Below are positions 41,401 through 47,738 of a stretch of DNA of 47,738 nt, piece after piece; the first letter of the stretch is position 1; the number at the start of each line of letters is the position of its first letter. The notes below the pieces were generated by a model that saw nothing but the letters and a program-made list of their open reading frames with translations, ran no database searches and had not been told where the DNA came from. Position numbers and translations under genes: made by a program. Source of the DNA: Clostridia bacterium (GTDB lineage: Bacteria; Bacillota; Sulfobacillia; SLMV01); the NCBI GenBank assembly GCA_003551215.1, contig PUMD01000147.1, forward strand, positions 1 through 47,738. Reading direction: 5' to 3'.

Positions 41401-44400
41401 GTGTTCGAACCGGTATCCAACGATGTAGATTTCCCTGAAATGGAATCCAGACTGCTGAAGTGGTGGGAGGAAAGCGGGCTGCGTCATACCTACCTGAAAA
41501 AGAATGACGAATCGGACAAGCGGTTTTCCTTCCTGGATGGTCCCATCACTGCGAACAACCCCATGGGCGTCCACCATGCGTGGGGACGCACATACAAGGA
41601 CCTGTTCCAGCGATACAAGACCATGCAGGGGTTCGCCCAGCGCTACCAGAACGGCTTTGACTGCCAGGGCCTGTGGGTAGAGGTTGAAGTGGAAAAAGAG
41701 CTGGGCCTCAATTCCAAAACCGAAATTGAAGATTACGGAATTGCCGAATTTGTGGAAAAATGCAAAGAAAGAGTGCGCCGTTTTTCAGCCATTCAGACTG
41801 AACAGTCAAAGCGGCTCGGCTACTGGATGAACTGGGAAAACTCCTATTACACCATGTCAGAGGAGAACAACTACACTATCTGGCACTTTCTGAAGATTAT
41901 GCATCAGCGGGGACTGATATACCGCGGGCATGACAGCATGCCGTGGTGCACTCGCTGCGGCACCGGACTGAGCGAACACGAAATCGTCACCGAGGGATAC
42001 AAGGAAATGACCCACACCAGCCTCTACGTTCGACTGCCCATGGCCGAAAGGGACGCATCTTTGGTGGTGTGGACAACAACTCCCTGGACCCTGCCCGCCA
42101 ACGTAGCTGTGGCAGTAAACCCCGAGGAAACCTACGCCGAGGTTGAAGTGGAAGGCGAGAGGCTCATTCTGGCCAAGCAGGCGGCCCGTCGAATTTTCGG
42201 AGAAGACGTCGAAGTCCGCAGCACCTTTCCCGGCTCCCGGTTGGTAGGGGAAAATTACCGCGGCCCCTTTGCTGAGCTACCGGTGCAGCAGGACGTAAAA
42301 CCGGTGATAATTCCGTGGGAGGAGGCTGACCCGGAGGAAGGAACCGGCTGCGTGCATATAGCCCCCGGATGCGGTAAGGAGGACTTCGAGCTGGGAGGCG
42401 AATTCGATCTTCCAACGCTGGCGCCCCTGGATGAATTTGGCAACTTCCTTTCGGGATATGGATTCCTGGTCGAGCAGGGCGCCTGGGATACAAGCGAACA
42501 GATCATCGAAAACCTGCGAGAAAAGGGCCTGCTCATCCGCACCGAGGACATTACCCACCGTTATCCAGTGTGCTGGCGCTGCGGTGAGGAACTCGTCTTC
42601 CGCCTGGTGTCCGAATGGTTCATAGACATGGATCAGTGGCGCGAGGAGATAATGGATGTAGTCGAAGACATACGTTGGATACCCGAATTCGGCAAGGAAC
42701 GAGAGCTTGACTGGCTCCGCAACATGGATGACTGGATGATCTCGAAGAAGCGGTACTGGGGCCTGGCTTTGCCCATCTGGACCTGCGATGATTGTTCAGG
42801 TTTCGAGGTGGTAGGCGGCCGTGATGAGCTGCAGGAGCGTGCGGTTGAGGGCTGGGAGGAATTTGAGGGTCACACCCCTCACCGGCCCTGGGTGGATGAG
42901 GTGAAGATCGCATGCTCCCACTGCGGTGCAACCATGAGCCGCATTGAAGATGTGGGCAACCCCTGGCTGGATGCCGGTATCGTGGCTTATTCTACCCTGC
43001 ATTACCTGACGGACCGGGATTACTGGAGGAAATGGTTCCCGGCAGATTTCATCACTGAAAGCTTTCCCGGGCAGTTTCGCAACTGGTTTTACTCTCTTTT
43101 GGCCATGAGCGCTGCCATAACCGGAGAACCACCATTCCTTACCGTGCTGGGTCACGGACTTGTACTTGACGAACACGGCGAGGAGATGCATAAAAGCGCC
43201 GGTAACGCCATCTGGTTTGAAGATGCCACCGACGATATAGGTGCCGACGTAATGCGCTGGCTTTACCTGCGGGCTAACCCGTCTGGTAATGTGCTTTTCG
43301 GCTACGGGACCGCCGATGACGTGCGCCGGCAGTTCATAATTCCCCTGTGGAACGTCTACTCATTTTTCGTTACTTACGCCCGCCTGGACGGCTTCGTGCC
43401 GGGAGAAGAACCCGCCGTTCCATTAAACGAGCGTCCGGTGTTGGACAGGTGGCTCTACTCCCGCCTGTTTACGACGGTCAGCGAGGTGCAGCAGAGGCTG
43501 GAGGATTATGATGCCGCTTCTGCCACCCGGGCCGTTGAGGAATTCGTCGATGACCTGTCAAACTGGTACGTGCGGCGTTCGCGCCGGCGCTTCTGGCGGA
43601 AGGGCGATCTTGATGACGAGCAGGCACAGAAAGAAAAGCTTGCCGCCTACCAGACGCTTTACGAGGCGCTGGAGGTGCTTGTTCGCACGCTAGCTCCGTT
43701 CATCCCCTTCACTACAGAGCAGATGTACCAAAACCTTGTGGTCGCTGGCCGACCGGGAGATGAGCACCCACCCAGTGTGCACCTGACCGATTTCCCCAGA
43801 CCGCACAAGCAGTGGAAAGATGACCGACTGCAAAGGGAAATGAAGAAGGCGCGCCAGATAGCTTCTCTGGGCAGGGCTGCCCGCAACGAGGTCGGCCTGA
43901 AGGTTCGGCAGCCGCTTAGGAAGATCCTGGTTGCCGGACCCGAATGGGATCATTCCCTCAACGGGCTGATCAAAAGCGAGGTCAACATCCGCGAAATCGT
44001 ACGGGTTTCCGACGAAAGAGAGTTTTTGACCTACGAGATAAAACCAGACTACGCCAAACTCGGACCCAAGTACACCGATGACATGCCGCAGGTGGCAGCA
44101 GCCATCGAAACAGCTGATCCACGCTGGATGATCGAGCAAATCGAGGCCGGTGAGGAATTCGAACTGGACGGCTATACCCTGCAGCCCGGCGAACTGGAAG
44201 TGAGGACACGCAACCGGGAAGGTTACGCTGCGGCGACAGAAGAGGGATACACGGTAGCGCTGGACACAGAACTGACCCCGGAGCTCCGCCGTGAGGGACT
44301 GGCCCGGGACTGCATACGCTTCGTACAGCAAAGCCGGAAGGAATGCGGCCTGGAGGTCTCCGACCGTATCCATTTGCTGTGGAGGACAGAGGGCGAAATG

Positions 44401-44547
44401 AAGCAGGCGATGGAAGATTTCTCCGACGTCATCGCCGACGAGGTGCTGGCGCGGTCATTCCAGGCCGGCGACCCCAGGCAGCATCAGCATTACTTCTGCA
44501 CAGAAATTGAGGGACACAAGGTAGAAATCGGACTGCAGAAGGCCTAG
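41401..44547 (+). CDS. ileS: Isoleucyl-tRNA synthetase (long form)
   Basis: A class I synthetase of 1048 residues. The ATP-binding HIGH motif appears as NNPMGVHHAWGRTYKD (His58-His59-Ala-Trp-Gly) and the KMSKS motif as EEMHKSAGNAIWF (about residue 597), both off the textbook form but as in one branch of long IleS enzymes. The editing domain (about 200-400), zinc-type CxxC pairs (CTRCG, CWRCG, CDDCSG, CSHCG) and the anticodon-binding C-terminal domain follow. GTG at 41401 has AGGAGG ten bases upstream. It is preceded by its own T-box. The long type is often less sensitive to mupirocin; not testable here. Confidence 0.95.
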   Translation: MFEPVSNDVDFPEMESRLLKWWEESGLRHTYLKKNDESDKRFSFLDGPITANNPMGVHHAWGRTYKDLFQRYKTMQGFAQRYQNGFDCQGLWVEVEVEKELGLNSKTEIEDYGIAEFVEKCKERVRRFSAIQTEQSKRLGYWMNWENSYYTMSEENNYTIWHFLKIMHQRGLIYRGHDSMPWCTRCGTGLSEHEIVTEGYKEMTHTSLYVRLPMAERDASLVVWTTTPWTLPANVAVAVNPEETYAEVEVEGERLILAKQAARRIFGEDVEVRSTFPGSRLVGENYRGPFAELPVQQDVKPVIIPWEEADPEEGTGCVHIAPGCGKEDFELGGEFDLPTLAPLDEFGNFLSGYGFLVEQGAWDTSEQIIENLREKGLLIRTEDITHRYPVCWRCGEELVFRLVSEWFIDMDQWREEIMDVVEDIRWIPEFGKERELDWLRNMDDWMISKKRYWGLALPIWTCDDCSGFEVVGGRDELQERAVEGWEEFEGHTPHRPWVDEVKIACSHCGATMSRIEDVGNPWLDAGIVAYSTLHYLTDRDYWRKWFPADFITESFPGQFRNWFYSLLAMSAAITGEPPFLTVLGHGLVLDEHGEEMHKSAGNAIWFEDATDDIGADVMRWLYLRANPSGNVLFGYGTADDVRRQFIIPLWNVYSFFVTYARLDGFVPGEEPAVPLNERPVLDRWLYSRLFTTVSEVQQRLEDYDAASATRAVEEFVDDLSNWYVRRSRRRFWRKGDLDDEQAQKEKLAAYQTLYEALEVLVRTLAPFIPFTTEQMYQNLVVAGRPGDEHPPSVHLTDFPRPHKQWKDDRLQREMKKARQIASLGRAARNEVGLKVRQPLRKILVAGPEWDHSLNGLIKSEVNIREIVRVSDEREFLTYEIKPDYAKLGPKYTDDMPQVAAAIETADPRWMIEQIEAGEEFELDGYTLQPGELEVRTRNREGYAAATEEGYTVALDTELTPELRREGLARDCIRFVQQSRKECGLEVSDRIHLLWRTEGEMKQAMEDFSDVIADEVLARSFQAGDPRQHQHYFCTEIEGHKVEIGLQKA

Positions 44548-44665
44548 GTGAAGATGAATTTCGCCCACAGGCAGGATTATGCAGTGTGACGTTGAATCAA
44601 AAAATAAGTAGTGTATTTTGGCTTCGTTTACAGATCGGCTGACGCCGGTTTGATATAGAAATTGC

Positions 44666-44718
44666 GCGCCCCTGCCTCCCCACCGATCACTCCCCAACTC
44701 GCCAGGAAGCAGGGGCGC
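44666..44718 (+). terminator. Long-loop hairpin behind ileS
   Basis: GCGCCCCTGC (44666-44675) pairs perfectly with GCAGGGGCGC (44709-44718) around a 33-base loop. It lies 118 bp after the ileS stop. No T-run follows; possibly a terminator or a processed RNA end. Confidence 0.45.
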
Positions 44719-44849
44719 TAAACTTTGGCAGCATCTGTTTGTTGGTCCTCGTGGGGCGCATGATGGAGTAAAATGCGCTTCACCTTGGAATTGCTAATCA
44801 CAAGTGACAACTGTAAAAACCATCCGCCACCGAAAGGAGTATAGCTGAT

Positions 44850-45479
44850 ATGACACGGATCAGAGATATCCGCCTTGCCCTGGTGCTTTTGATCATCCTG
44901 GCGGCCGCCGTGTGGCCCGCAGCGTGCCGGGTCGCCGAACCGGAGGGCAACGATGAGGAAATAGAACATCTGCAGCAGCAGGTAGACAGCCTGCAGCAGG
45001 AAGTTCAAATGCTGGGAGACCGGCTGACAGAACTCGAGTCGTCGCAGATGATCATGGCGGACGGCCGCGCCAAGGTCGTCGCCTACCTGGGCTACGATGA
45101 CGGGACGAACGCATACACGATACCGGTACTGCGTCCCGCCAACGACACTGACAACCTGAAAGAAGCTGCCCTTCAGCAGATGATAGAGGGACCTGCCGAG
45201 GACAGTCCGCTGTTTACCGTCGCTCCTCCGGAGACTCAAATACTGGGGCTGGAAGTCGAGCAGGGAACTGCCACCGTCGATTTCAGCAGCGAAATAGCGA
45301 CCTACGCGGAAGGCTCCACCGGTGAAACCCTGGTCATCGCCGCGATAGTCAACACCCTTTCTGAGTTCCCCGATATCGATCAGGTCGTAATACTGGTAGA
45401 GGGAGAAGAGGGAGTCAGCCTCGGCGGACATTACGTCCTGTCAGAACCGCTGGAGAGGTTCGAAGACATGATACCATGA
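44850..45479 (+). CDS. GerMN-domain lipoprotein
   Basis: A 209-residue exported protein. The signal peptide (LALVLLIILAAAV) ends in a lipobox WPAAC, so Cys26 is probably lipidated. A coiled-coil of heptads follows (IEHLQQQVDSLQQEVQMLGDRL), then a GerMN domain with AYLGYDDGTNAYTIPVLRP, a QMIEGP helix and VDFSSEIA... VNTLSEFPDIDQVVILVEG. GerMN domains occur in the spore germination protein GerM and other envelope proteins and are thought to bind peptidoglycan or partners. AAAGGAG upstream of the ATG. Two hairpins follow. Confidence 0.9.
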   Translation: MTRIRDIRLALVLLIILAAAVWPAACRVAEPEGNDEEIEHLQQQVDSLQQEVQMLGDRLTELESSQMIMADGRAKVVAYLGYDDGTNAYTIPVLRPANDTDNLKEAALQQMIEGPAEDSPLFTVAPPETQILGLEVEQGTATVDFSSEIATYAEGSTGETLVIAAIVNTLSEFPDIDQVVILVEGEEGVSLGGHYVLSEPLERFEDMIP

Positions 45480-45538
45480 CACAACCACAGCAACCGCATA
45501 AGAAGCTGGCTGTTCAGATGAGACCTTTTCGCAGCCAG

Positions 45539-45558
45539 TAAAGCCCCTTGAGGCTTTA
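45539..45558 (+). terminator. Hairpin behind the GerMN gene
   Basis: TAAAGCC and GGCTTTA form a 7-bp stem with a 6-base loop, 60 bp after the stop. A first, weaker terminator candidate. Confidence 0.5.
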
Positions 45559-45592
45559 CTTAGCGAGGTTACCGAAAAGACCAAAGGCTCCG

Positions 45593-45619
45593 AGCCCCGG
45601 CAACGCGCTGGGGCTTTTG
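45593..45619 (+). terminator. Rho-independent terminator
   Basis: AGCCCC (45593-45598) pairs with GGGGCT (45610-45615) followed by TTTTGCTTT. Together with the hairpin before it this should end the GerMN transcript. Confidence 0.7.
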
Positions 45620-45653
45620 CTTTCTGGCCTGCGAACCACAACTCTCTTTCCCC

Positions 45654-45683
45654 TTGGATAGTCCCGATACTATATGTTAAAAT
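45654..45683 (+). promoter_or_regulatory. Promoter before the second lipoprotein gene
   Basis: TTGGAT (45654-45659) and TAAAAT (45678-45683) are 18 bp apart in the most AT-rich stretch of the window. The transcript would have a leader of about 170 nt before the ATG at 45858. Confidence 0.6.
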
Positions 45684-45700
45684 TATGGTAATATACCATA
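45684..45700. promoter_or_regulatory. 17-bp palindromic operator candidate
   Basis: TATGGTA-ATA-TACCATA is a perfect inverted repeat placed directly behind the -10 box, over the expected start point. The form resembles sites of dimeric GntR-type repressors. No regulator gene is adjacent. Confidence 0.6.
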
Positions 45701-45857
45701 TTATATTCTCCCTTTAAATGTAGCGTCATCCAAGGGAATTTATTGCTGTAGTTCGCTGTGAGACGAAAGATCATCCCCGTTATTATTGGGAATGGGACGA
45801 AAATCTGCTCGAAAGGTCCTCAAGCTGCGGGCCTTCGAAGGGAGGTTGAGACTTATT

Positions 45858-46679
45858 ATGGAGCGCACATGCCGCATAGCTCTTTGCCTGACTGTGGCAG
45901 CGGCATTATTGCTGCTGGCGGTGGGGTGCACCGAGACCGGTGAGGTGGAGGAAGTGAGCATATACGGCAGTCCTGCGGCAATAGACGATCAACTCCCCGA
46001 TGACGTCGCCGAAATGTGGAAACGTTCGACCCTGCTGGACCGTAGCACACCGGCGGGTGAGGAGGCCCAGTTTATAGGCGATGACTGGCAGGTCAGGACC
46101 TCGCACTACCTGGGTGACTTTGATGTGTACGTGGAGGAAATAGACGACGAGGGCAACGTGGTGGAAGGCGAGTTGGAGTACCTGAGGACTGAGGTAAGCT
46201 ACCTGGCGCTGGCCACCTACGAAGTGGAGACGCACGACAATCTCCGGGTGAAGGCAGGGATAGTCCGAAAAAACAGGTGCAAGGACCGGCAGGAGGATTC
46301 CGGCGGCGGATTCAGGGAATTCGAACAAGCGCGGGTGGTAAATCCCGATGGCGAACCGACAACGGTACTAACCGAACTCAAGCCTCTCGGCCGCGAACTC
46401 TGGGAGTGTCCGGAGGCCGGGGCGGAATACCTCACAATGGAGATTTTCTGCCTCGTGGTCGGCTGGATAAACCGCCCGGAAGTCAGCGAATTTGCCATTC
46501 GGTTCAGCGACGGCAGGTCTGCCACCCTGAATGCGGAAACACATCAATACTTCGTGGGAGTATTGAGCCACGAGACATTTGATTTCCCGGTAGATGAGGG
46601 TCGACCCCACACTGCGTTCGACGAGATAACCGTGCGAGAGGTTACTGCCTACGATGAGGACGGAGACGTAATCGAGTGA
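45858..46679 (+). CDS. Predicted lipoprotein of unknown function
   Basis: A 273-residue exported protein. The signal peptide (IALCLTVAAALLLLAV) ends in LAVGC, a good lipobox. The mature part is acidic and beta-rich (WQVRTSHYLGDFDVYVEEIDD, FAIRFSDGRSATLN, TFDFPVDEGRPH). No enzyme motif was recognised. Several cysteines (CKDR, ELWECPE, IFCLVV) could pair. The ATG was chosen with GGGAGG 12 bases upstream; the open frame starts earlier at 45786 but the signal peptide begins here. A terminator follows, so it is a single-gene unit under the palindromic operator. Confidence 0.75.
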   Translation: MERTCRIALCLTVAAALLLLAVGCTETGEVEEVSIYGSPAAIDDQLPDDVAEMWKRSTLLDRSTPAGEEAQFIGDDWQVRTSHYLGDFDVYVEEIDDEGNVVEGELEYLRTEVSYLALATYEVETHDNLRVKAGIVRKNRCKDRQEDSGGGFREFEQARVVNPDGEPTTVLTELKPLGRELWECPEAGAEYLTMEIFCLVVGWINRPEVSEFAIRFSDGRSATLNAETHQYFVGVLSHETFDFPVDEGRPHTAFDEITVREVTAYDEDGDVIE

Positions 46680-46751
46680 GCTGCTCGGCCAAGAGACCCC
46701 GGGCTGGTAACTGAAGCACTGGTTGCTCCCAATCGCTGATATCATGCTGAC

Positions 46752-46778
46752 AAGCGGCGGGAGGTTTCCGCCGCTTTT
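46752..46778 (+). terminator. Rho-independent terminator
   Basis: AAGCGGCGG (46752-46760) pairs perfectly with CCGCCGCTT (46768-46776) around a 7-base loop, followed by TT. It closes the second lipoprotein unit. Confidence 0.75.
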
Positions 46779-47002
46779 CGGGGTTATGCGCTCGGTGTGT
46801 GTCAGCGGAACTCTGTTTGGGCTGAGTTTTCCGCGTATCTTGCACCTGGGTGTTCAACCGGCGCAGGTGAGGCTGAACACAACCGTTTCGGGGCGGTGGT
46901 GTAATGCTCAGCTGCACGTAGCCACACCTCGCAAGGCCCGCAGGGCGGTGCGGTCAGAGATCGGCTTCCCCTCCGGCTGTACTCAGTACAGACCGGCCAA
47001 GC

Positions 47003-47152
47003 TCAAAATGCGGTCTCAGGATGATATTGTGCCAAAAGGTGATGTTCCATTTGCAGCCTGGCGGGTAGGCCTATCGTCTTTATCAGTCCTATACGCTGGC
47101 ACACCTCCACTATCACCGGCGCTGAACCTGCGGAAACTACCTCCACGGGCAT
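47003..47152 (-). pseudogene. DUF4277-like N-terminus of an IS1634-type transposase
   Basis: A 49-residue frame with GGAGGG seven bases before the ATG. It begins MPVEVVSAGSAPVIVEVCQ and RIGLIKTI, which resembles the conserved start of the DUF4277 domain of IS1634-type transposases (family recollection). The similarity fades after about 28 residues, and a segment DRILSLAGLY that would fit the next conserved part appears in another frame nearby. It is most likely the decayed start of an insertion sequence. No inverted repeats or target duplications could be placed. Confidence 0.4.
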
Positions 47153-47257
47153 GGCTTTTCCCTCCATCCTCATCACAAAATAGGACGAGAGAAGCTAGTC
47201 AGTTATTACCAATCGATAATTGATCTTTGCTGTTTGGTGAATCGCTGAAAATCGGAT

Positions 47258-47452
47258 TTACGCCTCGACCATGACCATGACGCTCCGCTGGATCATACTC
47301 CTGCGGGGAAACCGCCTTTGGGCCACGATCATTGGCCTTTTTGAAGTGTCAATATGAGCATATGCAATTCCCTTTCCCTGGTGGACCAATATCGACCAGC
47401 CGCTGTGCGTATTGGTGTACGGTTTGGGGAGGAAAAACTGGCCCTCAGGCAC
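47258..47452 (-). CDS. Doubtful ORF near the window edge
   Basis: A 64-residue frame with the stretch SGWSILVHQGKGIAYAHID, which vaguely resembles the start of MshI/PilM-type pilus proteins. There is no good ribosome site, and frames on the other strand (47354-47674) are equally open. The remaining 47453-47738 interval shows no recognisable gene. It may be part of a decayed region. Confidence 0.2.
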   Translation of the reverse strand: MPEGQFFLPKPYTNTHSGWSILVHQGKGIAYAHIDTSKRPMIVAQRRFPRRSMIQRSVMVMVEA

Positions 47453-47738
47453 TCGATGCTCATGGCGGTAGTGAGGGAAGAATTCTATCTGGTCTCACAC
47501 CTGCGGAAGCAGGGTTTTGCTGTCACGTCCAGGCAGGGCGCAGGAAAAGACAGAAGCAGGCAGGTGCTGCTGGTCGCTTTTGGACGGAAGCTCGGCGGAG
47601 AGGCAAAAGACATAATACCCGTTTTCAGCACGTGCGGTCTAATCCAAGAATCAATTACCCGATATCCATTTTGAGGTAATGGTCAATCAGGCGGTCCACG
47701 CAGGTAGACTTCCGGTTTCACCCCCATAAGCCGCATGA

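Noticed and set aside
44718-45431. 237-codon minus-strand frame opposite the GerMN gene
   Set aside because: The plus-strand frame has a signal peptide, lipobox, coiled coil and GerMN domain; the minus frame has none.
46723-47223. 166-codon plus-strand frame behind the second lipoprotein
   Set aside because: It runs through a clear terminator, has no ribosome site, and its opposite strand holds the better supported DUF4277-like frame.
47354-47674. 106-codon plus-strand frame at the right edge
   Set aside because: No ribosome site, no motif, and competing open frames on the other strand; kept out as a gene.
1-47738. CRISPR arrays, rRNA or tRNA genes, prophage
   Set aside because: No regularly spaced repeats, no GGTTCGAATCC-type T-arm, no rRNA sequence and no phage structural genes were seen.

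Overview
The window is most consistent with an anaerobic, fairly GC-rich member of the Clostridia or a related Bacillota class. The evidence is strong AGGAGG-type ribosome binding sites with frequent GTG and TTG starts, sigma-A-like promoters, a T-box leader before ileS, a GerMN lipoprotein, butyrate kinase, and many amino-acid and peptide handling genes. No rRNA, tRNA or CRISPR array was seen. The organism call is an inference; no marker gene fixes the genus.

Left part (1-15.6 kb). A tightly overlapping trio opens the window: the C-terminus of the AmmeMemoRadiSam radical SAM enzyme (AmrS), a polytopic membrane protein with a spermidine-synthase-like domain, and a CcdA/DsbD-like membrane protein. 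A MetE-like core enzyme and a lone pseudopilin follow on the minus strand. Next come an M29-like aminopeptidase, a GNAT/YoaP protein, an MFS carrier, a MATE carrier, a YeiH-family carrier preceded by a 36-residue one-helix ORF, and a second MFS carrier on the minus strand. A tandem GNAT protein, a TrmH-type RNA methyltransferase and a 49-residue membrane peptide close this part.

Middle (15.6-31.6 kb). A small minus-strand operon encodes a transglutaminase-fold membrane protein, a 65-residue ORF and a membrane protein of the metal-dependent-hydrolase type. It is followed by a CBS-domain protein, an ACMSD-type amidohydrolase, a CocE/TrmB peptidase-regulator operon divergent from a lysine-6-dehydrogenase-like gene, an S9 peptidase, an ABC exporter, a LUD protein, a small CxxC membrane protein and a YVTN beta-propeller. 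Several 300-600 bp stretches here hold no convincing gene.

Right part (31.6-47.7 kb). This contains a HIT protein, the complete 5-oxoprolinase operon pxpABC, a ferritin-like protein, a zinc alcohol dehydrogenase, folC, a decayed second YeiH copy (also with its own short helix ORF), butyrate kinase, T-box-controlled ileS, two lipoproteins and, at the edge, a short DUF4277-like transposase remnant.

Functionally the window leans towards peptide and amino-acid use: aminopeptidase, CocE, S9 peptidase, lysine dehydrogenase, 5-oxoprolinase and butyrate kinase for energy, with many exporters. The best candidates for something undescribed are the AmrS/SpeE-like/CcdA-like trio, the split YeiH transporter seen twice, and the repeat operator in front of the CocE-TrmB operon.
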